Part shown: in pieces, positions 1-5,864 of the stretch
Numbering within the stretch: the stretch's first letter is position 1
How the letters are laid out: the number at the start of each line of letters is the position of its first letter
From: Chloroflexota bacterium
Lineage (GTDB): Bacteria; Chloroflexota; Anaerolineae; CG2-30-64-16
NCBI GenBank assembly: GCA_029555885.1
Contig: JAKPQT010000649.1
Location: 1 to 7,058 of the forward strand
DNA length: 7,058 nt
Direction: 5' to 3'
The notes under the pieces: generated by a model
Databases searched by the model: none
The model's input: only the letters and a program-made list of their open reading frames with translations
What the model was told of the DNA's origin: nothing
Made by a program: the position numbers and the translations under genes

Positions 1-2449
1 CGCCGATCGTGCCGCCGTGCATCTCGATCAGACGCCGGCAGATCGCCAGTCCCAGGCCCAGGCCGCTATAGCCGCGGGTGATGCTCCGCTCCGAACGGCG
101 GAAGTCATCGAAGATCGAGCCCTGCTCCTCAGGCGGGATGCCCAGCCCTGTGTCGCGCACGCTCACCGTGACCGACTCGGCGGCGACGTCCACCGCCAGG
201 CGAACTTCTCCGGAAGTGGTGAACTTAATGGCATTGCTGATGAGGTTCAGCGCAACCTGTGATAGCCGGGTGCGGTCGCCCCAGACCCACGGCCCCGACT
301 CGGGGAGAGCCGCGTACCACCCGAGCCCCTTGTCCGTCGCCAGCCTGCGGCCAGTCTCCGCCACGGTGCGCAAGAGCTGTCCCACATCCACCAGCTGGTT
401 GGTCAACCGCAACTGCCCGGCATCGCTGCTGGCAAGATCCAGGACGTCACCGATCAGCCGGCCAAGATGTTGTGCGTTGGCGTTCAGGCGTGCCAGGTCG
501 TTCAGCGCGGCCGGGGGCAGCGGCAGAGCGCCCCGCTCACTGTCGCGCAGCAGGATCTCACCCAGGCCTACGATCAAGTTCAACGGCGTGCGCAGCTCAT
601 GGCTGACGGTCGAAAGGAAGCGGCTCTTCATCCGGTCCGCTTCTTCGGCCAGACGCCGGGCCTCGGTGGCCGCGCGGTACAATTGGGCGGTGTGTAGAGC
701 GCCGGCGATCTGTTGTGCGATCGCGCCATAGAGTTCCAGGTGACCGGTATCGAACGCTACGAACCCCAACTGGCCGTGCGGATTTACCAACGGCAACAGC
801 GCCTGGCTGAAAGGCTGCTGGCCTGCGCAGAGGCCCTCAGGGGGATAATCACGGGTCCGAAAACGACACACCGGTTGTCCTGCGGCAGTCACAGAGCGCA
901 AGGAGCTCCACGCCACAGGATCGTCGCCCTCAGCCTCAAAGAGCGCGACCGCCGCAGTCTGGATGCCCATCTCGGGCAAGTGCTGCGCCAAAATCTGATA
1001 GACCTGGTTCTCTTCCAGAGCGGTAAGGAGACGTGCTGTCAGCAGCCCGATGCGGCCGTCCGTCCAGCTTTGATCCACGACAAACTGCTGCCTCTGGCGC
1101 AGCGTGGCCGCACTGATTGCCACGCGCGCCTGGTCCAACATCTCCCGCGCGAAATCCCGCGTGGCGGGCTGCTCCCAGGCGGCCAACAGGGCAGGCATCT
1201 CGCGGCCCAGACGCGAGAGCACCCCTTGCCAGACGTGCGTATCAACCCCCTCCGCAGTCGTTGCCCGGAGCAGTTCAGCCAGTGTCTGCTGGAAGCCAGA
1301 CCCGTCGCGCTGTCCGACGCTCAGGATGAAGGCCTCGACGAGACCAGCACAGCGTTGGCGCACGTCTTGCGCGTTGGAGCCCTGGGTCTCAGCGAGGATC
1401 GTCCCGACCATTGCCTGCACCAGGCGCGCCCGTCGATCAGCGGCCTCACCCGTCTCGACCGCAGATTCCGCCGAGCCAGGAAGTAGGCGCTGGGCTCGGA
1501 GAGCCGTCCAGCCACAGCCGCACGATTCACGCAGCACAAGGCGGGTGGCAATCCTCACGGGTTCGACCGCTGCAGGCCGGCCGCTGATCTGCTGCAGGAG
1601 CAGCTCGACCGCGCGATAGCCCATGTTGACCAGGGGAATGTGAACGCTCGTCAGCGGCGGTTCCTGCACCGCACATTCCGGGCGGTCATCGAAGCCGATG
1701 ACCGCCACATCGCGCGGAACGTCCAGACCGGCGCTGCGGAGTACTTGCAGCGCACCGAAGGCCGACTCATCGTTGCTCGCCAGAACCGCGGTGAACGCCG
1801 CACCTGAGTCGATGATCTGGCGCATGGCTGCTTCGCCGCCATCGTAAGTGTGCCGGCCGTAGGCCACCAGGCGCTCGTCAAAGCCCAACCCAGGTTGGGC
1901 CGCTGGCGTATGCTGAGCGAGCGCGGTGCGATAGGCGGTCAGCCGGGCGCCGGTGTCACCGGACATATCTTCCGGGCTGCCGGCGATGAAGGCGATGCGC
2001 CGATGGCCGTGCTCGACCAGATGTCCCATCGCGGCCAGGATGCCCCCGGCGTTGTCGGCAACAATCGTCGGACCATCTTCTCCGGAGCCAATGAATTGCA
2101 CCGGGTGACCGGCCGCTCTCACCCATTGGAGGTCATGCGAACGCGCGGCGGAATGCAGGGGATTGATCGCGATGAGGCCCTCGGTATTCCATGGACCGAT
2201 CGGCACGAAGTCGGTTTCAGGGGAAAGGAAGGGCCACGCAGGGCGCAGAGGATCGCTGGAGGTTGCAGTCGGCCCTAACCCGCAGCCCAGAAGGAGATTG
2301 CAGCCCAAGTCAGCCGCGGCTTGGCGGATGCCGCGGAAGATGGGGTTCAGATAGCTCAGAGGCCGGGCCGTCCAATAAATCTGCCAGCCGGCCAGGACGC
2401 CTATGGTCGGACGGTGCTGGTGAGAAATCGGTGACACGAGAAGCCTCAT
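1..2449 (-). CDS. LacI-type ligand-binding domain / GAF-like / histidine kinase hybrid (3' end outside window)
   Basis: This is a sensor kinase that probably senses a sugar or small ligand in the cytoplasm and autophosphorylates on His. The frame from ATG at 2449 stays open for 816 codons to the window edge. Residues about 14-305 form a LacI/PurR-type periplasmic-binding fold (VLAGWQIY near the start, EHGHRRIAFIAG at 146-157, ASNDES and VIGFDD later), with no helix-turn-helix before it. An SCGC motif at 309-312 ends that domain. Residues 340-455 look helical and about 465-590 GAF-like. The HisKA H-box holds the phospho-acceptor His617 (STVSHELRTP). The ATPase domain shows the N-box (N735, N739), the G1 box (DTGLG, 766-770) and the G2 box (GLGLG, 796-800). 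No signal peptide or membrane segment is seen, so it is probably soluble. The protein continues past the edge; a receiver or DNA-binding domain there would fit the family but cannot be seen. The Shine-Dalgarno signal is weak. Confidence 0.93.
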   Translation of the reverse strand, partial: MRLLVSPISHQHRPTIGVLAGWQIYWTARPLSYLNPIFRGIRQAAADLGCNLLLGCGLGPTATSSDPLRPAWPFLSPETDFVPIGPWNTEGLIAINPLHSAARSHDLQWVRAAGHPVQFIGSGEDGPTIVADNAGGILAAMGHLVEHGHRRIAFIAGSPEDMSGDTGARLTAYRTALAQHTPAAQPGLGFDERLVAYGRHTYDGGEAAMRQIIDSGAAFTAVLASNDESAFGALQVLRSAGLDVPRDVAVIGFDDRPECAVQEPPLTSVHIPLVNMGYRAVELLLQQISGRPAAVEPVRIATRLVLRESCGCGWTALRAQRLLPGSAESAVETGEAADRRARLVQAMVGTILAETQGSNAQDVRQRCAGLVEAFILSVGQRDGSGFQQTLAELLRATTAEGVDTHVWQGVLSRLGREMPALLAAWEQPATRDFAREMLDQARVAISAATLRQRQQFVVDQSWTDGRIGLLTARLLTALEENQVYQILAQHLPEMGIQTAAVALFEAEGDDPVAWSSLRSVTAAGQPVCRFRTRDYPPEGLCAGQQPFSQALLPLVNPHGQLGFVAFDTGHLELYGAIAQQIAGALHTAQLYRAATEARRLAEEADRMKSRFLSTVSHELRTPLNLIVGLGEILLRDSERGALPLPPAALNDLARLNANAQHLGRLIGDVLDLASSDAGQLRLTNQLVDVGQLLRTVAETGRRLATDKGLGWYAALPESGPWVWGDRTRLSQVALNLISNAIKFTTSGEVRLAVDVAAESVTVSVRDTGLGIPPEEQGSIFDDFRRSERSITRGYSGLGLGLAICRRLIEMHGGTIG

Positions 2450-2491
2450 GCGTGCAGTACGCCACCAATGCCGTTGCCCACGATGATCTGA

Positions 2492-2497
2492 ATTATA
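2492..2497 (-). promoter_or_regulatory. -10 box of the sensor kinase gene
   Basis: A perfect TATAAT on the minus strand lies 42 nt upstream of the kinase ATG, giving a predicted leader of about 35 nt. The hexamer 17-18 nt further upstream (TAGGGA or TTAGGG) is a poor -35 match, so the promoter may need an activator or an alternative sigma factor. The call rests on the -10 box and its position only. Confidence 0.45.
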
Positions 2498-2554
2498 CGC
2501 CACTCCCTGGCCGATCCCTAATGGACTTTCCGCGCCCGCCGGACGAGAATTGAA

Positions 2555-2618
2555 CCGCGAAGTCGCCAAGCACGCAAAGGTTTGAGACCATTTCTTTGCG
2601 CTCTTCGCGTCTTCGCGG
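2555..2618. repeat. Imperfect inverted repeat with CGCnAAG units (REP/MITE-like hairpin)
   Basis: Two 26-nt arms (2555-2580 and 2593-2618) are reverse complements at 21 of 26 positions around a 12-nt loop. Each arm is built from three short CGCnAAG-type units spaced 8-9 nt apart (starts at 2556, 2564 and 2573 in the left arm). The element lies between the stop of the Ldh-family gene and the start of the kinase gene. It is not followed by a T-run on either strand, so it is not a classic intrinsic terminator, though a hairpin this long could stabilise the 3' end of the upstream transcript. I recall similar CGCGAAG-rich hairpins dispersed in environmental genomes; that is recollection, not a search result. 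Confidence 0.7.
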
Positions 2619-2652
2619 GTCTCGTTCGCCGCCCAGCTCTGGCCTGTCCAGG

Positions 2653-3699
2653 TCAGGGGTCACAGGCGACCAGCTCGGCTTCACTGATGCCATACTCCGC
2701 CGCAAGCGCGAGCAGCCCACGCCACGTATCCGCGGGCAGCTCGATGCCGTCCCGCTCGCGCTCTGCCTGCGCGCGGAACTCCGGCTCCCCCGGGATCAGA
2801 ATCTCCTCGCAGCCCGGCGCGCGGCGGCCTGCTTTGACCAGTGCAAACAGGCGGTCTGCCGTGCCGGTCATGTCCGCCAGCGAGCAGAAGGCCTCGATGC
2901 GAATCGCCATCAGGAAGACGCCGTTGCCCGTCGTGTGCTCCGGCAGCGCGGTGCAGCCGTGTCCGGTCAGCGCGCCGCCCAGCAGGTCCGCCACCAGCAG
3001 CAGCCCGTATCCCTTGTAGCCGCCCAACGGCAGAATCACCCCACCGTCGTAGAAGTCCGCAGGATTTGTGGTCGGCTGGCGGTTCCGGTCGAGGATCCAG
3101 CCTTCGGGAATCGGCTGGCCCTTCGCCATTGCGACGCGCAGCTTGCCCTCGGCAGCCGGGGTGGTCGCAAAGTCCACCAGCAGGGGCTGTCCGCCCGTCG
3201 GAAACGCATAAGCGAACGGATTCGTGCCGAAGACGCGGTCCAGTCCGCCGTACGGGGCGACGAACTGCGAGGCATTGCACGTCAGGAAGCCGATCAGTCC
3301 CCGTTCGGCGGCCAGCAGCGCATACTCACCGAGCCGGCCGATGTGCGCCGAGTTGCGCAGCCCGACCGCGCCGAGGTCGTGTGCCTCGGCCTTGGCAATT
3401 GCCAGTTCCATCGCCTGCCGCGCGGCCACCTGGCCGAATGCCCAGTGCGCATCGAGCAACGCCGTTGTAGCGGATTCGCGCACCACCTCGATCGTCGCGA
3501 CTGGGTCGATCTCTCCCTTCTCCACTGCGCGCACGTACTGCAGCAGGCGTATCACGCCATGCGAGTCGTGGCCGGCCAGGTTGGCCCGCACGAGCGAGCC
3601 GGCAACCTGTTGGGCCACGCCCGGCGGGACATGGGCCGCGGTGAGGATGCGGATCGCGCAGGCGGTGAGTTGCGATGGCGTGAAGCAAGGCTTATCCAT
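2653..3699 (-). CDS. Ldh family (LDH2 / malate-L-lactate dehydrogenase type 2) oxidoreductase
   Basis: This is an NAD(P)-dependent oxidoreductase that interconverts a 2-hydroxy acid and its 2-oxo acid (malate, lactate, sulfolactate, ureidoglycolate or diketogulonate in different family members); the substrate cannot be told here. The protein is 348 residues, normal for the family. Motifs run in order: DSHGVIRLLQY with His47, NSAHIGRLGEYA with His119, FGTNPFAYAFP (157 on), IPEGWILD, LPLGGYKGYG (223-232), and the terminal PGEPE segment. The fold appears intact. ATG at 3699 was chosen because GGAG sits 8 nt before it. The frame stays open to a TTG at 3765, but that start would lie inside the inverted repeat and upstream of the predicted transcript start. 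A kinase with a sugar-type sensor domain lies downstream on the same strand, which hints at a shared carbon-catabolic role. Confidence 0.93.
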   Translation of the reverse strand: MDKPCFTPSQLTACAIRILTAAHVPPGVAQQVAGSLVRANLAGHDSHGVIRLLQYVRAVEKGEIDPVATIEVVRESATTALLDAHWAFGQVAARQAMELAIAKAEAHDLGAVGLRNSAHIGRLGEYALLAAERGLIGFLTCNASQFVAPYGGLDRVFGTNPFAYAFPTGGQPLLVDFATTPAAEGKLRVAMAKGQPIPEGWILDRNRQPTTNPADFYDGGVILPLGGYKGYGLLLVADLLGGALTGHGCTALPEHTTGNGVFLMAIRIEAFCSLADMTGTADRLFALVKAGRRAPGCEEILIPGEPEFRAQAERERDGIELPADTWRGLLALAAEYGISEAELVACDP

Positions 3700-3730
3700 T
3701 ATGTATGCTCCGGGGTCGGATGGGGATAGA

Positions 3731-3764
3731 TGACTGCCTGGCGGGTGGTGCTGCCAGGCAGTCA
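3731..3764. promoter_or_regulatory. Perfect 12-bp inverted repeat at the Ldh gene transcription start (probable operator)
   Basis: The arms TGACTGCCTGGC (3731-3742) and GCCAGGCAGTCA (3753-3764) are exact reverse complements with a 10-nt spacer. The site begins at the last base of the predicted -10 box and ends 31 nt before the ATG, so it would cover the transcription start. That placement fits a repressor operator better than an RNA hairpin, because a transcript starting near 3757 would contain only part of the right arm. No T-run follows on either strand, which argues against a terminator. The cognate regulator is not identified. Confidence 0.6.
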
Positions 3765-3792
3765 ATGTAAATCACACGGGGCGATCCGTCAA
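3764..3792 (-). promoter_or_regulatory. Sigma70-type promoter of the Ldh family gene
   Basis: On the minus strand TTGACG (3792-3787, 5 of 6 to consensus) is followed by a 17-nt spacer and TACATT (3769-3764, 4 of 6). The predicted start is near 3757, about 58 nt before the ATG. The -10 box abuts the perfect inverted repeat at 3731-3764, so occupancy of that repeat would block the promoter. Confidence 0.55.
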
Positions 3793-3875
3793 ATGATGCT
3801 ACTTTGCCTCAGGCGCCGAACCCATCTGCCTCTAGCTTCCTGAACCAGCTTTCTGCCACGGCAGCCCAATCCGCG

Positions 3876-4082
3876 CAGCTGTGCGACCGCCGCGACCGAG
3901 AAGACCAGCCCAACCTACTGCACGCTGGCACTGAGCTGCGCGAGACAGACCGCCAGCAGCGTGAACAGCATCTCGGAGCCAATATTCGCCAGGACCATGG
4001 CCAGCATGAACCAACGCAGCGTTGCGTTGAGACGGGGCAAACTTTCAACATGGGCGAGTTCACTCTCTCCGACCGGCTTCAA
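3876..4082 (-). pseudogene. N-terminal remnant of an MFS transporter, interrupted by TAG
   Basis: The minus-strand frame from about 4082 reads through a segment resembling the first transmembrane helix of MFS permeases (LRWFMLAMVLANIGSEMLF, then LLAVCLAQLSASVQ). It meets TAG at 3917-3915 and continues in frame with VGLVFSVAAVAQL before the resemblance ends near 3876. MFS relatives usually have a Q or E codon where the TAG lies, and one base change from CAG or GAG gives it. The remaining 350 or so residues of a normal permease are absent; the Ldh promoter follows. No convincing start codon or Shine-Dalgarno site is seen (TTG at 4082 is the nearest upstream candidate). The resemblance is by eye over about 50 residues, so this is moderate evidence. 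The rest of 3766-4107 holds the Ldh promoter and otherwise nothing recognised. Confidence 0.45.
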
Positions 4083-4107
4083 CGAGGGACGATTCGCCTG
4101 CGCTCTA

Positions 4108-4863
4108 TTACTTACCCGCGCTGAAACTCAACCGGATGGCACCCTGCTGGCAATTGTCCACGCACGTGCCGCATAGGATGCACTCGTTGTGCTCCATTTG
4201 ATCCGTCACGACCATGTTGTGCACGTCCAGGCTCATCGGACACCCTGCGGTGCACTTCAGGCAATCGCGACACCTGTCCGGCGCAGCCTGCAGCCGCAAC
4301 GCGGGCCAGGCCAGGAGATTACGGAGCCGGCGACCCAGGATCATGAAGGGCGCCATCCAGCAGATTGTGTGGCAGCCCGCGCGGCGACCCACCAGCAGCG
4401 CGAGCAGCAGGAACACCCCGACGACGATGTAGTAGATGTAGGCCCAGTAATCCTGCGCCAGGGTCAAGCCGCCGGTGAGCTGGTAGAAGGGATCAACCTG
4501 CCGGTAGCCGCCTGCTCGCACCGCAAGGACAACGATGCCGGCCAGCCAGGGCGCCCAGATGGCCCACTTGATCCAGTCGAGCCGCCGGCTCACCGGCCGG
4601 TTGTTTGCCGGCCCGGCGAATTCCTGCAGCGCGCCTGCGGGACAGGCCCACGCACACCATGCCCGCCCCATAAGCAGGGATACAACGAACAACGTGGCGA
4701 AGACCAGGAAACTGGCGTTGACCACCCCCTCGGAAGCGCCCTGCATGATGAGGACGGGCGAGAAGTAGTATAGCGTCACCGGGAATAGGAGGAACGATGT
4801 CATGAGCAGCGCCCGGCGAGCGCGCTGGCGCGGCGGCAGCTGTCGAATAGCGGACCTGACCAT
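4108..4863 (-). CDS. NapH-like membrane protein with two 4Fe-4S ferredoxin motifs
   Basis: This is a membrane-bound electron-transfer protein of 251 residues with the layout of NapH/YccM-type proteins. Hydrophobic segments lie at about 20-40, 47-66, 102-118 and 140-160. Each of two loops holds a CX3C pair: Cys70/Cys74 in CAWACPAG and Cys164/Cys168 in CHTICWMAP. The C-terminal domain carries two ferredoxin-like clusters: Cys198, 201, 204, 208 (CRDCLKCTAGCP) and Cys228, 231, 234, 238 (CILCGTCVDNC). All eight cysteines are present. In NapH relatives such proteins pass electrons from the quinone pool to a periplasmic or cytoplasmic partner; the partner here is unknown because no NapG, NapF or terminal reductase is visible. 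The start at 4863 has AAGGAG 7 nt upstream. It lies 81 nt after the cupin-like frame on the same strand and may be co-transcribed with it. The annotation as an electron carrier is firm; the pathway is not. Confidence 0.9.
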   Translation of the reverse strand: MVRSAIRQLPPRQRARRALLMTSFLLFPVTLYYFSPVLIMQGASEGVVNASFLVFATLFVVSLLMGRAWCAWACPAGALQEFAGPANNRPVSRRLDWIKWAIWAPWLAGIVVLAVRAGGYRQVDPFYQLTGGLTLAQDYWAYIYYIVVGVFLLLALLVGRRAGCHTICWMAPFMILGRRLRNLLAWPALRLQAAPDRCRDCLKCTAGCPMSLDVHNMVVTDQMEHNECILCGTCVDNCQQGAIRLSFSAGK

Positions 4864-4870
4864 GATACTG

Positions 4871-4940
4871 CTCCTTCGCGGGTTTCCCCGCGCTTCTTGG
4901 AAGCGAGGCTCCCAATAACCACGACGTATCGGCCTACGTC
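4871..4940 (-). promoter_or_regulatory. Structured leader upstream of the 4Fe-4S protein (three small hairpins)
   Basis: Reading the minus strand toward the gene, three perfect 6-bp stems follow each other: GACGTA/TACGTC with a 6-nt loop (4940-4923), CGCTTC/GAAGCG with a 3-nt loop (4905-4891), and CGCGGG/CCCGCG with a GAAA tetraloop (4892-4877). The second and third share two bases, so they compete or stack. The third touches the Shine-Dalgarno AAGGAG (4876-4871). This could regulate translation or tune processing between the cupin-like frame and the 4Fe-4S gene. I do not recognise it as any known riboswitch class, and no T-run marks a terminator. Confidence 0.45.
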
Positions 4941-4944
4941 TTTG

Positions 4945-5319
4945 CTATTCTCTTATACGCACGAAAGGGTGTGCGGGGTTCGAGGTTGAGCCAGCCGGCG
5001 CCCGATGCCAGCTGGCGGAATGACCGCACGCAGCACATCGAAAGTCACCCAGCGCGTGGTTTGTGGCTGAGGTGGGTATGACCAAAGCCCGTGCGGCCCC
5101 TGCCTCGAACAGCAGGAAGTCGCCAGGTTTCAGCAAATGGAGCGTGCTGTCGATCTCACACTGGACCTGGCCTGTGAGTACGCAGACCAGCTCGTGCCCC
5201 GCGTGTACAACTTGCCCTTCTGGGCAGTCAGGTGTGCGGTTCTTTGTGGAGCAAAAGCCGCACAGCACAGCTTGAATTATGGCCCGTTTGCCGCCAGCAT
5301 CAACTAATATACTTGGCAA
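4945..5319 (-). CDS. Small cupin-fold protein (start uncertain)
   Basis: The C-terminal half of this frame looks like a cupin. Counting from TTG at 5319, HAGHELVCVLTG begins at about residue 39 with His39, His42 and Glu43 as candidate metal ligands, followed by LLKPGDFLLFEAG with PGD at about 65-67. The second cupin motif normally supplies another His just after this point; here the stretch reads GAARALVIP, so that ligand seems missing. Such domains act as small-molecule sensors or enzymes, often as the C-terminal part of XRE-cupin regulators, but no DNA-binding domain is present. The frame stays open upstream into the divergent PadR gene, but that part is low-complexity and unlike protein. 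TTG at 5319 is a weak choice without a clear Shine-Dalgarno; GTG at 5268 is another. Cys-rich patches (CGFC, CAAC) are notable. It is in the same orientation as the 4Fe-4S protein. Confidence 0.5.
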   Translation of the reverse strand: MPSILVDAGGKRAIIQAVLCGFCSTKNRTPDCPEGQVVHAGHELVCVLTGQVQCEIDSTLHLLKPGDFLLFEAGAARALVIPTSATNHALGDFRCAACGHSASWHRAPAGSTSNPAHPFVRIRE

Positions 5320-5356
5320 ACTCTGGCAACTTGAGTAGGATGTGCGCCGGTTTGCC
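5286..5356. repeat. Three copies of GTTTGCC in alternating orientation
   Basis: GTTTGCC occurs at 5286-5292 and 5350-5356, and its reverse complement GGCAAAC at 5315-5321. A further partial copy TGGCAA (5324-5329) repeats 10 bp after TGGCAA at 5314-5319. They sit in the AT-richer stretch at the 5' side of the cupin-like frame, upstream of the PadR promoter. The layout resembles paired operator half-sites, but a 7-mer in three copies could also arise by chance. Confidence 0.35.
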
Positions 5357-5377
5357 TTTATTCCATATTTGCACCTA

Positions 5378-5406
5378 TTGACATTTTGCATATATAGTGT
5401 TAGCAT
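5378..5406 (+). promoter_or_regulatory. Promoter of the PadR-NifX-Mrp operon
   Basis: A perfect -35 TTGACA (5378-5383) is followed by a 17-nt spacer and TAGCAT (5401-5406, 4 of 6 to the -10 consensus). The predicted start near 5413 gives a leader of about 33 nt before ATG 5446. The surrounding stretch is clearly more AT-rich than the flanking genes. Confidence 0.65.
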
Positions 5407-5413
5407 CCATATA
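5391..5413. promoter_or_regulatory. Inverted repeat over the -10 box, candidate PadR operator
   Basis: TATATAG (5391-5397) and CCATATA (5407-5413) are reverse complements at 6 of 7 positions with a 9-nt spacer that contains most of the -10 box. PadR-family proteins often repress their own operon through dyad sites at the promoter, so this is the natural place for autoregulation. The assignment is inferred from position and symmetry. Confidence 0.45.
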
Positions 5414-5445
5414 GAGTATACAAGAAGGAAGAAGGGGTGCTGATC

Positions 5446-5853
5446 ATGCCACGAGGAAGAGGGGGAGGAGGCCGCGGCTTTCGCGGAGGTGCCTGCCCGC
5501 GCCGCATCAGTCGCTTCCTGGAGCCGTGCCTGCTGCTCCTGCTGCGCGGGGACGCGTCCCACGGCTACAACCTGCTGGAGTCACTGGGGCAGTTCGGCTT
5601 CACGCCCGGCTCAGTGGACACGAGCGTGGTGTACCGCGTTTTACGTGAGATGGAGGAATCCGGCTGGGTCAGCTCCCAGTGGGATACTGCCGGCTCCGGC
5701 CCGCCGCGGCGCGTCTACACCGTGACCGCGAGCGGGGAAACATATCTGGCGGCCTGGATCAACGACCTGCGCTGCACGCGCGACGAGATCGACCAGTTCA
5801 TTGAGACCTACGCGCGGCAGAGCGCCGGTCAGGCCAACCAGGACATACCCTGA
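5446..5853 (+). CDS. PadR family transcriptional regulator
   Basis: This is a winged-helix DNA-binding protein of 135 residues, first gene of the operon, likely its ligand- or metal-responsive repressor. A Gly/Arg-rich N-terminus (residues 3-15) precedes the PadR domain. Typical features follow in order: FLEPCLLLLL (24-33), HGY (39-41), the recognition region SVVYRVLREME (60-70), the wing SGPPRRVYTVT (84-94), and a C-terminal helix (about 97-123) likely used for dimerisation. Cys17, Cys28 and Cys110 are present; their role is not known. PadR proteins of this type are often found with NifX-like and Mrp-type ATPase genes, which matches what lies downstream. ATG 5446 was chosen because AAGGGG lies 8 nt before it; GTG 5437, adding three residues (VLI), also has an AAGGA 7 nt upstream and cannot be excluded. 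The next gene starts 11 nt after the stop. Confidence 0.93.
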   Translation: MPRGRGGGGRGFRGGACPRRISRFLEPCLLLLLRGDASHGYNLLESLGQFGFTPGSVDTSVVYRVLREMEESGWVSSQWDTAGSGPPRRVYTVTASGETYLAAWINDLRCTRDEIDQFIETYARQSAGQANQDIP

Positions 5854-5864
5854 GGAGGAGGACG

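Noticed and set aside
78..2553. Several long plus-strand open frames (for example 78-731, 713-1486, 1104-1619, 1850-2278)
   Set aside because: They are antisense to the continuous kinase frame, have Arg/Pro/Ser-rich compositions typical of GC-rich shadow frames and show no recognisable domain.
2555..2618. Intrinsic terminator for the Ldh family gene
   Set aside because: The stem is strong but neither strand has a T-run after it; it was kept as a repeat instead.
2596..3729. 377-codon plus-strand open frame opposite the Ldh family gene
   Set aside because: The minus strand encodes every motif of the Ldh family across the same span; the plus frame shows no domain and is explained by GC-rich codon usage.
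3700..3765. Upstream TTG start for the Ldh family protein (22 extra residues)
   Set aside because: The extension would be encoded by the inverted repeat and lies upstream of the predicted transcript start, whereas ATG 3699 has a well-placed GGAG.
3809..4063. 84- and 60-codon minus-strand frames in the gap before the Ldh gene
   Set aside because: Both are in other frames than the MFS-like segment and look like shadows of the remnant; no domain or ribosome site supports them.
5320..5562. N-terminal extension of the cupin frame into the PadR gene (up to 205 residues)
   Set aside because: It overlaps the PadR promoter and coding region antisense and is low-complexity; the frame is simply open by chance.
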